A stretch of DNA of 64,000 nt from a bacterium 1XD42-76. Its GTDB lineage: Bacteria; Bacillota; Clostridia; Lachnospirales; Lachnospiraceae. Positions 1 to 10,286 of this stretch are shown piece by piece. The position numbers and the translations under genes were made by a program. Numbering within the stretch: position 1 is the stretch's first letter; each line of letters starts with the position of its first letter. The notes under the pieces are model-generated. The model was given only the letters and a program-made list of their open reading frames with translations. It ran no database searches and had not been told where the DNA came from. The stretch is from positions 88,481 to 152,480 of the forward strand of contig QZDW01000009.1 of NCBI GenBank assembly GCA_009917545.1, given 5' to 3'.

Positions 1-445
1 CTGAATTGCTCCATCCGGCACTGTCCGGAGAGTCCAGCTGCACAACAGGATCATAGCTCACTGTCACCTTCAGATTGCCCTCCTCGGCCCTGGCGCCTGT
101 AAGCCTTGCACCGTAAATCCTCATGCTCTTATTACCATAGGAGGATAAAAACTCTCTGCCGTCATCACAGGAGAGAAGAATGGTACCGTTCACCTTGCTG
201 CCTGGTTTCCAGTCCTTAGTCTCCTTATTCCATTCGATTGACATAATTGATATTCCTGAGGTCCGGCATTCCAGCTCCGGCTCTACAATCTCACCCACCT
301 GGTAACGGTCTGTGAATTCCAGGCGCACAGAATCCACAGTCCCGGCCAGCGCCGGAAATACGGCAGCCGCCACAACCATAATACCTGTCAAAAATCCTGT
401 CATCCATTTCCCTGTAAGTCGTTTCATGCTGACATACTCTTTCAT
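1..445 (-). CDS. secreted protein, partial (C-terminus beyond window edge)
   Basis: This open frame runs off the left edge, so only the first 148 residues are visible. It opens with a signal peptide: basic MKEYVSMKRLTGKW, then a hydrophobic stretch ending near VFPALAG. The ATG at 445 is chosen because GAAAGGAAG lies 5 bases upstream; the in-frame ATG at 427 has no such site. The mature part resembles the N-terminal domain of the next gene downstream in position (541-1809): a VGE..P.L segment, an I.SI.W segment and a LKVTV strand occur in the same order. The two are probably tandem paralogues of an extracellular beta-sandwich protein. Function is unknown, and a cell-wall-binding C-terminus cannot be checked here. 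Confidence 0.75.
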   Translation of the reverse strand, partial: MKEYVSMKRLTGKWMTGFLTGIMVVAAAVFPALAGTVDSVRLEFTDRYQVGEIVEPELECRTSGISIMSIEWNKETKDWKPGSKVNGTILLSCDDGREFLSSYGNKSMRIYGARLTGARAEEGNLKVTVSYDPVVQLDSPDSAGWSNS

Positions 446-540
446 CGTTGCTTCCTTTCACAATCGAATCCTTCCCTTTGATGCAGCCTGGTTTCACCAG
501 GAACATTGTATTTCACCACGGATATTCTATAGGACAGAGG

Positions 541-1809
541 CTACGGACGCCGCCATACACCGTTCTGGTCTACATAGAACCCATCAATATACGTATCCAC
601 CGCCTTATGGCCGTCAGGATAGAAATAATACATCTGTCCGCCAACATCCTTCCATCCGGTCTGCATCGCCCCGCTCTCATTAAAGAAATAGGCTTTACCA
701 TCGACCTGATACCAGCCTGTAACCATTCCTCCGCTCTCGCTCAGATAGTACCAGATACCGCCCTCCAGAAGCCATCCAGTCTGCATCCTGCCGTCCTGAT
801 TCATATAGTAATACACACCGTTTCTGCGCTGCCATCCGGTCTGCATGACTCCTGCGCTGTCAAACAGATACCAGGAACCGCCGATCTTCCCCCAGCTGTC
901 TGTCAGATACGTACCATCCGGATAGCGAAAGTACCAGCGGCCATTATCCTGAATCCAGCCCACAGCATCTGTTTTGGGCTTCTCCGGACGCGTGCTGCTG
1001 CCGGAATCAGGAGCGTTATTCATACCGGAGCCCTGGCCGGAGCCGTCAGAAATCTCGTCTGCTTCCAGGGTAAGTTCATCGGATATCTCCCAGTCGCTTC
1101 TGGATGCATACTTGGCAGCTGTATCGTCAATCGGAATCGAGCGCACGCGGAAGCTATAAGTTCCCTTTACGGTCATATACGGGTAAAAATCATAGGAAGT
1201 GGATCTCAGCCCTGTCACCTTATGAACCTGCTTACTGCCCCGGTACAGATATACATCATATGCCGCGTTCTTTACACTATCCCATCTCGCATAGGCAAAC
1301 CGTGAACTCCCGGTCCGCGTGCTGTCCCAGCGCACATCCTCAGGGATCTCCAAAGCTCCCTTGGCAGGATTCGTCTTTACTGTCACCACAAGGCGGTTCT
1401 TATTCTGTCTCTGGGCATTCACGAATTCCCCGCCCTTGACACGCACCTTGGAGGAACTATAGGTACCGCTGAAACTATAGTCATTCAACGAATCCAGGTA
1501 TATCTTCATCGTATATGTCCCGCCGAGCGTAACCTCGTCTACCTGGCTGCTCCACTTAACAGAATCAATATCATAGCGGTCATTGCCGGGGATAACCACC
1601 TCATAGCCGCTGTTGGCGGAATATCCCACATTCAGATCCGGAAGCGGTTCTCCAACCTTCAGATCCAGGTCCAGAGTAATATTGACGGCAGATATCGTCG
1701 TGCTGGCCGCAAATACCGTCTGTACCCAGAAAAGAGCCATGAGCAGTATGAGTACAGGAAGGAAAGTTCTTCCCCTCTTCCATCTTATTCTGTAAAAACC
1801 AGTATTCAT
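541..1809 (-). CDS. secreted cell-wall-binding repeat protein
   Basis: The protein has 422 residues. A signal peptide (residues about 1-35, hydrophobic core ending TVFAA) is followed by a beta-rich domain (about 40-150), a fibronectin-III-like segment (about 150-250), and a low-complexity linker rich in S, G, P and N. Roughly residues 285-420 hold about six choline-binding-type repeats of the W...G.WYYF....G.MQTGW pattern. Such repeats anchor proteins to choline or other teichoic-acid decorations on the cell surface. No enzymatic domain is seen, so it is probably an adhesive or structural surface protein. A G-rich Shine-Dalgarno site (GGGGGGA) precedes the ATG. It follows the partial paralogue at 1-445 on the same strand. 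Confidence 0.85.
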   Translation of the reverse strand: MNTGFYRIRWKRGRTFLPVLILLMALFWVQTVFAASTTISAVNITLDLDLKVGEPLPDLNVGYSANSGYEVVIPGNDRYDIDSVKWSSQVDEVTLGGTYTMKIYLDSLNDYSFSGTYSSSKVRVKGGEFVNAQRQNKNRLVVTVKTNPAKGALEIPEDVRWDSTRTGSSRFAYARWDSVKNAAYDVYLYRGSKQVHKVTGLRSTSYDFYPYMTVKGTYSFRVRSIPIDDTAAKYASRSDWEISDELTLEADEISDGSGQGSGMNNAPDSGSSTRPEKPKTDAVGWIQDNGRWYFRYPDGTYLTDSWGKIGGSWYLFDSAGVMQTGWQRRNGVYYYMNQDGRMQTGWLLEGGIWYYLSESGGMVTGWYQVDGKAYFFNESGAMQTGWKDVGGQMYYFYPDGHKAVDTYIDGFYVDQNGVWRRP

Positions 1810-1955
1810 AAAAATCCCCCCATCTGTTTTCTGATTCCCCCTGGCAGATATCGCGTAGAACCCTTGATACCGCAGAACCCCCTTTTATTTGTGACGGCAT
1901 CTGCGGCCAGATACGAGGGGGAACCGGGAAAGCTGCCGCCGGACTAACACGACCC

Positions 1956-1982
1956 GTTCAGGTATAGCGAATATACCTGAAC
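1956..1982. repeat. perfect 11-bp inverted repeat, possible operator
   Basis: GTTCAGGTATA (1956-1966) is followed by a 5-base spacer GCGAA and its exact complement TATACCTGAAC (1972-1982). There is no T-run on either side, so a terminator is unlikely. It lies about 150 bases upstream of the surface-protein gene that starts at 1809, which fits a repressor or activator site. The bound protein is unknown. Confidence 0.5.
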
Positions 1983-2186
1983 AGCATTCCATCGTAAGCT
2001 TGCGCCTACCTGAGGATGTATCGTCATGTTTTATAGATCCATGCCTTGGAAGTATAAAACAGTCGCCGAGATCCGGTCACTGTGTGTCTTCTGTCTTTAT
2101 TATAATGGTTGGGGTACTTATTCGTCAACTTAAGATATTCTTTCATTCTTGCGGTAAAATTGCGCATTCTGGGGCAAAATAAAGGC

Positions 2187-2244
2187 AAAAATAAGGCAGA
2201 AAGCCGGTCAGCGGAAACAATATCCGTTACACAGCCATCTGCCT
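2187..2244 (-). terminator. probable terminator of the ribosomal cluster after rplQ
   Basis: On the minus strand AGGCAGA (2238-2244) pairs with TCTGCCT (2194-2200), with smaller internal pairings, and is followed by TATTTTTG. It starts 11 bases past the rplQ stop codon, where the long ribosomal transcript is expected to end. Confidence 0.5.
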
Positions 2245-2254
2245 CATTCTCTTA

Positions 2255-2791
2255 TTATACTAACTCGAGTAATACTGCCATCGCGCCATCGCCTTTACGC
2301 TGGCCGATCTTCACGATTCTTGTATAACCGCCATTGCGGGATGCATACTTGGGGGCAATCTCGTCAAACAGCTTGGCCGGAAGATCTACCTTTTTGGTAT
2401 TTTTCTTTCTGCCTGCCGGTGTGGACGGAACCTCCGTGATACCGTAAAGCACTCTTAACATCTGTCTCCTGGCATGGAGTCTGGAAGGCTGATCTTTCTT
2501 GATCTCCTTCTCCACCTCATCGTAAACTGTCTTTTTCTTACCATCCACGACCTCTTTTACCCTCTTGCCGTCTTTGTCCTTACGCGGAACCTTAGCCATT
2601 ACCTTTACAGTCTCAAAGTTATCCTTTTCCCTGACCGCCATTGCAATGATGCCCTCAGCAATCTTTCTTACTTCCTTTGCCCTGGCCTCTGTGGTAACGA
2701 TCTTTCCGTGATAAAGAAGATTTGTCACCTGATTTCTAAGTAATGCTTTTCTCTGGTCGGATGTTTTTCCAAGTTTTCTGTAACCTGCCAT
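2255..2791 (-). CDS. rplQ: 50S ribosomal protein L17 (bL17)
   Basis: The N-terminus [20 protein letters not shown] is the L17 signature, binding 23S rRNA near the exit tunnel. The start at 2791 is chosen because GGAGGAG lies just upstream and family members begin MAGYRKLG; a longer frame to 2833 adds 14 residues without a ribosome-binding site. At 178 residues it is longer than the usual 115-130. The extra length is a charged insertion of about 50 residues (about 70-120, rich in K, D and E) in the middle of the fold. It is the last gene of the alpha operon, 93 bases after rpoA. Confidence 0.97.
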   Translation of the reverse strand: MAGYRKLGKTSDQRKALLRNQVTNLLYHGKIVTTEARAKEVRKIAEGIIAMAVREKDNFETVKVMAKVPRKDKDGKRVKEVVDGKKKTVYDEVEKEIKKDQPSRLHARRQMLRVLYGITEVPSTPAGRKKNTKKVDLPAKLFDEIAPKYASRNGGYTRIVKIGQRKGDGAMAVLLELV

Positions 2792-2884
2792 GATTTTAAT
2801 TCTCCTCCATTTGTGGAACAACGGGCCAAGCATCTTCGGGCTTACTGACCAGCTGCTTTTTCTCCATAAACTGTTTCACTGAGC

Positions 2885-3847
2885 TTACTGCTCTTCGCTT
2901 GAGTTAAGCTGAAGGCCAAGCTCTTTTAATTTCGCTAACACCTCCTCGAGCGACTTACGGCCAAGATTCCTGACCTTCATCATGTCCTCGGAGGTACGGC
3001 TGCAAAGCTCCTCAACCGTATTGATACCGGCTCTCTTTAAACAGTTATAAGAACGAACGGAAAGCTCCAGCTCGTCGATATTCATCTCGAGAACCTTTTC
3101 TTTTTCATTGTTTTCCTTTTCAACCATGACCTCGGCTGTCTTTGCATTCTCGGACAGGTCAATAAAGAGATTCAGATGCTCACTTAAAACTTTTGCCGCA
3201 AGGCTGACTGCCTCGTCCGGGTCAAGCGTACCGTTTGTATAGATTTCCAATGTCAGCTTGTCATAATCTGTCATCTGACCCACACGGGTGTTCTCAACAG
3301 ACATATTGACACGCTCAACCGGTGTGTAAATGGAATCTACGGCGATCACGCCAATCGGAAGGTCGTCACCCTTATTTTTATCAGCGCTTACGTAACCGCG
3401 GCCGTTTGTAATCGTAAGCTCCATGTAAAACTTACTATCCGCTCCGCCGCTCAAGGTGGCGATTATCTGCTCGGGATTTAAAATCTCGATATCCGCATCT
3501 GCCTGGATATCGGCAGCTGTGATAACCCCCTCGCCCTCGAACTCGATGTATGCAGTTTTCGGCTCATTCGTATCGCTGCTATTTTTGATGGCTAAGCTCT
3601 TAATGTTCATGATGATTTCAGTCACATCTTCCTTAATTCCGGAGATGGAGCTGAATTCATGCAGGACACCGTCAATTTTCACCTGGCTGACAGCAGAACC
3701 CGGCAAAGAAGAAAGCATGATTCTTCTCAAGGAATTACCCAGAGTTGTGCCGTATCCCCTCTCCAACGGCTCTACGACAAACTTTCCGTACTTCTTATCT
3801 TCGGAAATTTCAGCAATCTCAATGTTTGGTTTCTCAAAATCGAACAC
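2885..3847 (-). CDS. rpoA: DNA-directed RNA polymerase alpha subunit
   Basis: This is the 320-residue alpha subunit that dimerises to nucleate RNA polymerase assembly. The N-terminal domain (about 1-230) includes the [20 protein letters not shown] motif. A short acidic linker leads to the C-terminal domain (about 250-315) with NCLKRAGI and [11 protein letters not shown], which contacts UP-element DNA and activators. An upstream ATG at 3880 is open but the real start is almost certainly the GTG at 3847: AAAGGAGGGG sits 6 bases before it, and it gives the normal FDFEKPNIE beginning. It lies between rpsD and rplQ as in most bacteria. Confidence 0.97.
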   Translation of the reverse strand: MFDFEKPNIEIAEISEDKKYGKFVVEPLERGYGTTLGNSLRRIMLSSLPGSAVSQVKIDGVLHEFSSISGIKEDVTEIIMNIKSLAIKNSSDTNEPKTAYIEFEGEGVITAADIQADADIEILNPEQIIATLSGGADSKFYMELTITNGRGYVSADKNKGDDLPIGVIAVDSIYTPVERVNMSVENTRVGQMTDYDKLTLEIYTNGTLDPDEAVSLAAKVLSEHLNLFIDLSENAKTAEVMVEKENNEKEKVLEMNIDELELSVRSYNCLKRAGINTVEELCSRTSEDMMKVRNLGRKSLEEVLAKLKELGLQLNSSEEQ

Positions 3848-3928
3848 AAAAAGCCCCTCCTTTTGGGTATGCTTTGACATATGCCGCGAAGCGGAGGCAA
3901 CTGATCACGTCTCCGCTCCGGTGAATGA

Positions 3929-4522
3929 TTATTTCGAATATAACTCGACGATGAGCATCTCGTTTACAGGAACGTCGATCTCCTCTCTGGTCGGAAGAGT
4001 CTTGATCTCACCCTTCAGGTTCTCCTGGTCGATCTCCAGCCATGCCGGAATCAGGCGTCCGCCGGTCACATCCAGAATCAGTTTATAATGGTTATCGCCT
4101 TTGTGTTTCTCTTTGATTTCGATCGTATCGCCGGCTTTCACAAGGTAGGACGGAATATTAACGCACTTACCATTGACTAAAACGTGCTTGTGGTCAACAA
4201 TCTGTCTGGCTTCCTTTCTTGTTCTGGCAAGGCCCATACGGAAGATCACATTATCCAGACGACGCTCAAGGAGGATCATCAGGTTTTCACCTGTCTGGCC
4301 GCTCAAGCGCTCTGCCTTCTCATAATAGTTACGGAACGGCTTCTCTAATACGCCGTAGATAAACTTTGCTTTCTGCTTCTCTCTGAGCTGAAGGCCATAT
4401 TCGCTTATCTTCTTATTTGCTCTTTTGGATTCTCTGTTAGATTTTTTATCTATTCCTAAATAAATGGGATCAAGACCAAGGGATCTGCATCTTTTAAGAA
4501 CAGGAACTCTATCAACTGCCAT
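3929..4522 (-). CDS. rpsD: 30S ribosomal protein S4 (uS4)
   Basis: The 197-residue primary 16S rRNA-binding protein nucleates assembly of the small-subunit body. An S4 RNA-binding domain is visible at about residues 90-155 ([26 protein letters not shown]). The N-terminal region lacks the four-cysteine zinc knuckle, so this is the zinc-independent form. In many bacteria S4 represses its own operon, but no S4-type pseudoknot leader was identified here. Confidence 0.97.
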   Translation of the reverse strand: MAVDRVPVLKRCRSLGLDPIYLGIDKKSNRESKRANKKISEYGLQLREKQKAKFIYGVLEKPFRNYYEKAERLSGQTGENLMILLERRLDNVIFRMGLARTRKEARQIVDHKHVLVNGKCVNIPSYLVKAGDTIEIKEKHKGDNHYKLILDVTGGRLIPAWLEIDQENLKGEIKTLPTREEIDVPVNEMLIVELYSK

Positions 4523-4537
4523 TTTACTTCCTCCCGA

Positions 4538-4939
4538 TTAGACTCTTCTACGTTTTGGCGGACGGCATCCGTTATGCGGAACCGGTGTTACGTCCTTAAT
4601 GCTTGTTACTTCAAGACCACATGCCTGGAGGGCACGGATTGCTGCCTCACGGCCTGAGCCGGGGCCTTTTACCATAACATCAACGGATTTCAAGCCGTGT
4701 ACAAGAGCCGCTTTCGTTGCAGTTTCTGCAGCCATCTGTGCCGCATATGGAGTAGATTTCCTTGAACCTCTAAATCCCAGACCGCCTGCACTTGCCCAAG
4801 ATAAGGCATTTCCCTGTGCATCTGTTAATGTCACAATCGTGTTGTTAAAAGATGACTGGATGTGCGCCTGTCCGCGTTCAACGTTTTTCTTAACACGCTT
4901 TTTTGTCACTTTCTTAGCAGTGGACACTTTTTTAGCCAT
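4538..4939 (-). CDS. rpsK: 30S ribosomal protein S11 (uS11)
   Basis: This 133-residue protein of the 30S platform contacts helix 24 and the E-site mRNA. Characteristic motifs are the Lys-rich N-terminus, [15 protein letters not shown] and the C-terminal [17 protein letters not shown]. It begins 111 bases after the rpsM stop, a longer gap than elsewhere in this cluster, and ends 15 bases before rpsD. Confidence 0.97.
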   Translation of the reverse strand: MAKKVSTAKKVTKKRVKKNVERGQAHIQSSFNNTIVTLTDAQGNALSWASAGGLGFRGSRKSTPYAAQMAAETATKAALVHGLKSVDVMVKGPGSGREAAIRALQACGLEVTSIKDVTPVPHNGCRPPKRRRV

Positions 4940-5050
4940 TTAAACTAACCTACTTTCTGATATATTGAATCCTGTTTCCTGTCTTTAAAACATGCAACGT
5001 GATTCATAACTTTTGTTTCTGCCAAAGCTTTATCGCTTTAAAAAAACGGC

Positions 5051-5419
5051 TTATTTCTTCTTATTAGCAACCGTCTTTCTCGGACCCTTGCAGGTTCTTG
5101 CGTTCGTCTTTGTCTTTTGACCGCGGCAGGGAAGGCTCTTCCTGTGACGGATGCCCCTGTAGCAGCCGATCTCCTGAAGTCTCTTGATGTTTAATGCGAT
5201 CTCACGACGAAGATCACCTTCCACCATCTGAGTCTCGGTAATCACTGCCGAGATATTCTTGACTTCTTCGTCCGTCAAATCCTTGACACGAGTGTCAGGA
5301 TTCACACCGGCCTCAGCAAGAATACGGTTGGCGCTTGCTCTGCCAATCCCATAAATATAAGTCAAGCCGATTTCGACACGTTTTTCCCTTGGTAAATCGA
5401 CACCTGAAATACGAGCCAT
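5051..5419 (-). CDS. rpsM: 30S ribosomal protein S13 (uS13)
   Basis: This 122-residue head protein forms intersubunit bridges and touches P-site tRNA through its C-terminal tail. [20 protein letters not shown] and the [13 protein letters not shown] motif are diagnostic. GGAGGT precedes the ATG. It follows rpmJ by about 105 bases; both are probably read from the promoter at 5785-5813. Confidence 0.97.
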   Translation of the reverse strand: MARISGVDLPREKRVEIGLTYIYGIGRASANRILAEAGVNPDTRVKDLTDEEVKNISAVITETQMVEGDLRREIALNIKRLQEIGCYRGIRHRKSLPCRGQKTKTNARTCKGPRKTVANKKK

Positions 5420-5524
5420 GAGTGTACCTCCATTTTATTTAGTAGAAATAGTTTCCCGATACAGACAACGCGTCTGGGCGTATCTTTGTCGGGGCCGCGC
5501 GAAAATCACAGGCATTTTGCGGCA

Positions 5525-5638
5525 TCAGCCCTGTCTTTGTTTGTGTTTAGGATTTTCACAGATTACTCTGATACTGCCTTTTCTTTTAATAATTTTGCAT
5601 TTTTCGCAAATCGGTTTTACCGATGATCTTACTTTCAC
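5525..5638 (-). CDS. rpmJ: 50S ribosomal protein L36 (bL36), zinc type
   Basis: This 37-residue protein is easy to miss because it begins with GTG (5636-5638). The translation starts (M)[14 protein letters not shown] and ends NPKHKQRQG. Cys11, Cys14, Cys27 and His32 form the zinc ribbon of the C-plus form of L36. AAAGGAG lies about 7 bases upstream. It sits between infA and rpsM, its usual place in Firmicutes. Confidence 0.95.
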   Translation of the reverse strand: MKVRSSVKPICEKCKIIKRKGSIRVICENPKHKQRQG

Positions 5639-5784
5639 AGTGATTCTCCTTTCCTTCGCAGTCTGTCTCGTACCGCAAAACACACCGAGTCTGCAGTAAA
5701 AACAGCGTTACGGGCTCTTTTACCTGTATGTTAAGCCCTCCAAAAAGGGTATAATACAAGCGTTCCAACAAAGTTCGCGTGAGC

Positions 5785-5813
5785 ATTATACCACTTTTAT
5801 CCTCAAAAATCAA
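5785..5813 (-). promoter_or_regulatory. strong sigma-A-type promoter for rpmJ-rpsM-rpsK-rpsD-rpoA-rplQ
   Basis: On the minus strand a -35 box TTGATT (5808-5813) and a perfect -10 box TATAAT (5785-5790) are separated by 17 bases. It lies just past the infA stop and about 145 bases before the rpmJ start, so the alpha-operon genes can be transcribed independently of the upstream S10-spc run. Confidence 0.8.
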
Positions 5814-5829
5814 GTGTTTTTTGCGTTAC

Positions 5830-6048
5830 TTATTTATCTCTCCAGATAATACGGCCTTTGGAAAGGTCATAGGGAGACATCTCCAATGTTACCTTATCTC
5901 CCGGAAGAATGCGGATATAGTTCATGCGCAGCTTGCCGCTGATCGTAGCCAATACCTTATGGCCGTTCTCTAACTCAACCTGGAACATGGCGTTGGGCAG
6001 TTTTTCCACAACGACTCCTTCAATCTCAATTACATCTGCTTTGGACAT
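5830..6048 (-). CDS. infA: translation initiation factor IF-1
   Basis: This 72-residue single OB-fold protein binds the ribosomal A site during initiation with IF-2 and IF-3. [20 protein letters not shown] and the ending RGRIIWR-type KGRIIWRDK are classic. Its start overlaps the end of the KOW-domain gene by 19 bases, suggesting translational coupling. Confidence 0.96.
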   Translation of the reverse strand: MSKADVIEIEGVVVEKLPNAMFQVELENGHKVLATISGKLRMNYIRILPGDKVTLEMSPYDLSKGRIIWRDK

Positions 6049-6251
6049 ACTTCAAATTCCCTCCTGTGCGACAACATAGCGTCGTCTTTCGTTCTCTTTA
6101 TTACCTGGACATGCTTCTTGTTTTTGCGAAGCTGTTTTCCGTTCTCTGCAAGCAGAAAAACATATTCCCCGCGGTCCTCTTTTATGACATAAATCATTCC
6201 CCTGTCATTTCCCGCCAGTGATTTTGCCTGCCATCCGGCCTTCATTTCCAT
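6030..6251 (-). CDS. KOW-domain RNA-binding protein
   Basis: This 73-residue protein carries one KOW motif (about residues 8-35, [18 protein letters not shown]) of the type annotated as L14e/L6e/L27e-like in Firmicutes. It is basic and probably binds rRNA or another structured RNA; its exact role is not established. The ATG at 6251 is preferred over the one two codons later because AGGAG is 5 bases before it. It is embedded between map and infA, a conserved place in clostridial spc operons, and overlaps infA. Confidence 0.85.
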   Translation of the reverse strand: MEMKAGWQAKSLAGNDRGMIYVIKEDRGEYVFLLAENGKQLRKNKKHVQVIKRTKDDAMLSHRREFEVCPKQM

Positions 6252-6266
6252 AATAGCTCCTAAGCC

Positions 6267-7034
6267 TTATATACTTGTCTGAACGGGCAGAGAGAGCAGC
6301 TCCGGCTCGCCGTCCGTAATCAAAACCGTATTTTCATAGTGGGCGGACAGCGAGCCGTCCTCCGTCACTACCGTCCAGTCGTCGTCCATCCAGACTACGT
6401 CCGCACGTCCGGCGTTAATCATCGGCTCGATTGCAAGTGTCATGCCCGGTCTGAGAAGGATTCCTTTGCGTCTGGAAGCAAAATTCGGTACTTCCGGATC
6501 CTCATGCAGATGGGTGCCGATTCCGTGCCCCACAAGACTGCGGACCACGCCATATCCAAAGCTCTCTGCATACGTCTGAATCGCCTTCGAGATGTCATTC
6601 AAATGATAACCTGCTTTTGCGAACTTAATCCCTTCAAAAAAGCTCTGTCTGGTAACGTCGATTAATTTTTGGGACTGCGCTGAGATGGAACCGATTCCAT
6701 AAGTCCTGGCCGCATCTGAGTGGTATCCTTTATAGATCACACCTGCGTCCAGACTGACGATATCGCCTTCTTTTAAGAGCCTTCTTTTATCCGGAATCCC
6801 GTGCACGACTTCATCATTGACAGAAACGCAGATAGAAGCCGGATACCCGTTATAATTCTTAAAGGAAGGAACACAGCCGTAGCCTCTGATAATCTTCTCT
6901 CCCAGCCTGTCGATTTCAAACGTCGACATGCCCGGGTGGAGGGCTCTTGCCAGTTCGTCATGCGTCGCAGCGAGAATTTCACCTGCTTTTCTCATCAGAT
7001 CAATTTCCCGCTGCGATTTTATTGTTACTGCCAT
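6267..7034 (-). CDS. map: type I methionine aminopeptidase
   Basis: The enzyme removes the N-terminal methionine from nascent proteins. At 255 residues it is the short type Ia form without an N-terminal zinc extension. The five metal ligands are visible in order: Asp in LDAGVIYKG, Asp in YHSDAART, His in GHGIGTHLHEDP, Glu in LAIEPMI, and Glu in ENTVLIT. It starts 3 bases past the adk stop. Confidence 0.97.
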   Translation of the reverse strand: MAVTIKSQREIDLMRKAGEILAATHDELARALHPGMSTFEIDRLGEKIIRGYGCVPSFKNYNGYPASICVSVNDEVVHGIPDKRRLLKEGDIVSLDAGVIYKGYHSDAARTYGIGSISAQSQKLIDVTRQSFFEGIKFAKAGYHLNDISKAIQTYAESFGYGVVRSLVGHGIGTHLHEDPEVPNFASRRKGILLRPGMTLAIEPMINAGRADVVWMDDDWTVVTEDGSLSAHYENTVLITDGEPELLSLPVQTSI

Positions 7035-7037
7035 CGT

Positions 7038-7751
<714 letters not shown>

Positions 7752-7768
7752 TTATGTCATACCTTCCG

Positions 7769-9091
7769 TCAGTCATTCAGGAATCCCTTATAATTTCTCA
7801 CAAGCATCATGGATTCTACTGCCTTGATGGTCTCAAGGATAACACCTGCGATAATAATCAGGGACGTACCGCCGAAGGACAAGCTTCCAACAGAAAACAG
7901 GCCGGACGCTATAATCGGAATAATGCATACGATTACAAGTCCTACTGCTCCGATAAAAACAATATAGTTTAAAATATCATTTAAATAATCAGAGGTTGGC
8001 TTGCCCGGGCGGATGCCAGGGATGAAGCCGCCGGATTTCTTCATATTGTTCGCCACTTCAAGCGGGTTAAACGTAATCGAAGTATAAAAATATGCGAACA
8101 GGACGATCAAAAGGATATACAGGATCAGTCCGGCCGAATATCCCGGAGCCTCTGGTTTGAACCAGTTGGACGTACTGAGCGCCAACAGGATTTTTCCTCC
8201 GATCGTGGAATAGTCCACCTGGAAGAACTGGGAGACCATCACCGGCATGGATATGATCGACTGTGCGAAGATAACCGGGATTACATTTGCCGTATTTACC
8301 TTAAGGGGGATATACGTAGACTGTCCTCCGATCATTCTCCGGCCCTGCATCTTTTTACTGTACTGTACCGGAATCCTCCGCTCTGCGCCATTCAGAAGCA
8401 GAACGAATACCACTGTAGCCAGTACAACTGCCAGAACGATAATCGCCGCTACTGTCGCTACTGCAACCGACTTGCCGGCCATGAAACGCTCATAGAGCAT
8501 CATCACATCCTGCGGCAGGCTGGAAACAATATTGACAAGGAGTACGATCGAAATTCCATTCCCGATTCCTTTTTCCGTGATCCTCTCACCAATCCACATG
8601 AGAAGAGCGGAACCGGCTGTCATTGCAGCGACTACAGTAAGATAACCCCAGAAATTCCGGTGTTCCGCATAGAGGAACCCCTGATTCCCCAGTCCAACTG
8701 CCATCGCACTCGATTCGAAAAGAGCCAGACCTACCGTCAGATATCTGGTATATTCGGCAATCTTCTTTCTTCCGTCCTCTCCCTCACGCTGCATCTCCTC
8801 AAGCTTGGGGACAGCGATCGTCATGAGCTGCATGATAATGGATGAGGTAATATACGGAGTGATACTGAGTGCGAACAGCGACATGGATGAAAAAGAGCCT
8901 CCCGTGACCGCATTGACAAAGCCCATACCGGAGTTCTGAAGACTGTCAAAAAAAGTCTTCAGATAGCTTGGGTCTACCCCCGGAATTGGAAGGCATGAGC
9001 CAATCCGGATCACAATAAGCATCAGAAAGGTGTAAAGAAGCCGCTCACGGATTTCTTTCACCTTAAATGCTTTTTGTATCGCTTTTAACAT
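7769..9091 (-). CDS. secY: protein translocase subunit SecY
   Basis: This is the 440-residue channel-forming subunit of the Sec translocon. About ten membrane segments are visible, including the plug region near IGSCLPIPGVDPS and the cytosolic loop GERITEKGIGNGIS. The C-terminal loop contains the conserved IPGIRPGKPT. The start is separated from the rplO stop by a single base, so the two are presumably co-translated. Confidence 0.98.
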   Translation of the reverse strand: MLKAIQKAFKVKEIRERLLYTFLMLIVIRIGSCLPIPGVDPSYLKTFFDSLQNSGMGFVNAVTGGSFSSMSLFALSITPYITSSIIMQLMTIAVPKLEEMQREGEDGRKKIAEYTRYLTVGLALFESSAMAVGLGNQGFLYAEHRNFWGYLTVVAAMTAGSALLMWIGERITEKGIGNGISIVLLVNIVSSLPQDVMMLYERFMAGKSVAVATVAAIIVLAVVLATVVFVLLLNGAERRIPVQYSKKMQGRRMIGGQSTYIPLKVNTANVIPVIFAQSIISMPVMVSQFFQVDYSTIGGKILLALSTSNWFKPEAPGYSAGLILYILLIVLFAYFYTSITFNPLEVANNMKKSGGFIPGIRPGKPTSDYLNDILNYIVFIGAVGLVIVCIIPIIASGLFSVGSLSFGGTSLIIIAGVILETIKAVESMMLVRNYKGFLND

Positions 9092-9092
9092 A

Positions 9093-9533
9093 TTAAATCA
9101 CCTCGCAGGTTCCACCTAATGCCTCAATTTTGGCCTTTGCAGCCTCGCTGAAAGCATTGGCTTTCACGTTAAGCTTCTTCGTCAACTCACCGTTTGCAAG
9201 AATCTTAACACCGTCCTGCGGGTTCTTAATAAGACCGCTCTCCATCATTGTCTCAACAGAAACCGTGGAGCCGCTCTCGAATCTCTCAAGTGCACTTACA
9301 TTAATGCCGACAATCTCTTTGCGGTTAATGTTTGTAAATCCTCTTTTGGGAATACGTCTGTATAACGGCATCTGGCCGCCCTCAAAGCCCGGTCTGGTCG
9401 CTCCGGAACGTGCCTTCTGTCCCTTATGACCCTTGCCTGCCGTCTTTCCGTTGCCAGAAGCATGACCGCGGCCTCTGCGGAAATTATCACTGTGCTTGGA
9501 ACCTTCTGCCGGACGTAAATTAGATAAGTTCAT
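9093..9533 (-). CDS. rplO: 50S ribosomal protein L15 (uL15)
   Basis: This 146-residue protein has the long Gly- and Arg-rich N-terminal extension that snakes into 23S rRNA ([20 protein letters not shown]) and the globular C-terminal half with PRRGF-like [12 protein letters not shown]. It follows rpmD by 27 bases. Confidence 0.97.
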   Translation of the reverse strand: MNLSNLRPAEGSKHSDNFRRGRGHASGNGKTAGKGHKGQKARSGATRPGFEGGQMPLYRRIPKRGFTNINRKEIVGINVSALERFESGSTVSVETMMESGLIKNPQDGVKILANGELTKKLNVKANAFSEAAKAKIEALGGTCEVI

Positions 9534-9560
9534 CTCTGCACCTCCTTACTCTATATCGGA

Positions 9561-9743
9561 TTAAACCTCTTCTACTTCAACCAGGTGTCTGACACGCTGG
9601 ATCATTCCCCTGACCGCGCTATTATCCGGCATCTCAACCGTTTTGTGCATCTTCCTCAGACCGAGTGCCTCAACAGTCGCTCTCTGCTTGGGAACAGCAC
9701 CGATAGGGGATTTTACCAATGTGATTTTTAATTTCTCTGCCAT
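9561..9743 (-). CDS. rpmD: 50S ribosomal protein L30 (uL30)
   Basis: This 60-residue protein has the [20 protein letters not shown] opening and a [10 protein letters not shown] helix typical of bacterial L30. It lies 15 bases after the rpsE stop and 27 bases before rplO. Confidence 0.96.
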   Translation of the reverse strand: MAEKLKITLVKSPIGAVPKQRATVEALGLRKMHKTVEMPDNSAVRGMIQRVRHLVEVEEV

Positions 9744-9758
9744 TTTTCTATCCTCCTA

Positions 9759-10268
9759 TTAGCAAACAACCTCTTCTACGGATTTACCGCGGTTCTTTGC
9801 CACCTGCTCCGGTGTCTTAAGGCCCATGAGGCCCTCGAGCGTGGCGAGAACTACGTTTGTCTTGTTATTGGAGCCTAAAGACTTTGTACGGATGTTCTTA
9901 ATCCCTGCAAGCTCTACTACGGCACGAACCGGGCCGCCTGCGATGATACCGGTACCTTCGGGAGCTCTCTTTAAAAGCACGCTGGCGCTTCCGAAGTTTC
10001 CAAAAATATCATGGGGAATACTGTTATTATCATCCCTCGGAATCTCAACAATATTCTTAACCGCAGCCTCTTTTCCCTTGCGGATTGCCTCCGGCACCTC
10101 TCCTGCCTTGCCAAGGCCTGCTCCTACATGTCCATTGCCGTCGCCTACTACTACCAGAGCGGAAAATCTCATGGTACGTCCACCTTTTACAGTCTTGGAT
10201 ACGCGCTTGATGGCAACAACTTTGTCATTCAACTCTAACTGACTTGCATCAATGATTGTACGCTTCAT
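9759..10268 (-). CDS. rpsE: 30S ribosomal protein S5 (uS5)
   Basis: This 169-residue protein lines the mRNA entry tunnel and affects decoding fidelity. The double-stranded-RNA-binding-like N-terminal domain contains [20 protein letters not shown], and the C-terminal domain contains [15 protein letters not shown]. It sits 18 bases after rplR. Confidence 0.97.
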   Translation of the reverse strand: MKRTIIDASQLELNDKVVAIKRVSKTVKGGRTMRFSALVVVGDGNGHVGAGLGKAGEVPEAIRKGKEAAVKNIVEIPRDDNNSIPHDIFGNFGSASVLLKRAPEGTGIIAGGPVRAVVELAGIKNIRTKSLGSNNKTNVVLATLEGLMGLKTPEQVAKNRGKSVEEVVC

Positions 10269-10286
10269 GCTGTATTCTCCTCTCTA

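Larger units (their letters stand above)
1810..2254. other. 445-bp intergenic region between rplQ and the surface-protein genes
   Basis: No convincing gene was found. It contains a probable terminator next to rplQ (2187-2244) and a perfect 11-bp palindrome (1956-1982), both listed separately. The rest, AT-rich near 2090-2190, probably holds the promoter of the 541-1809 gene, but no clear -35/-10 pair was recognised. Confidence 0.5.

Noticed and set aside
5586..5813. 75-residue frame upstream of rpmJ
   Set aside because: It covers the promoter and overlaps rpmJ in another frame; no similarity to a known protein.
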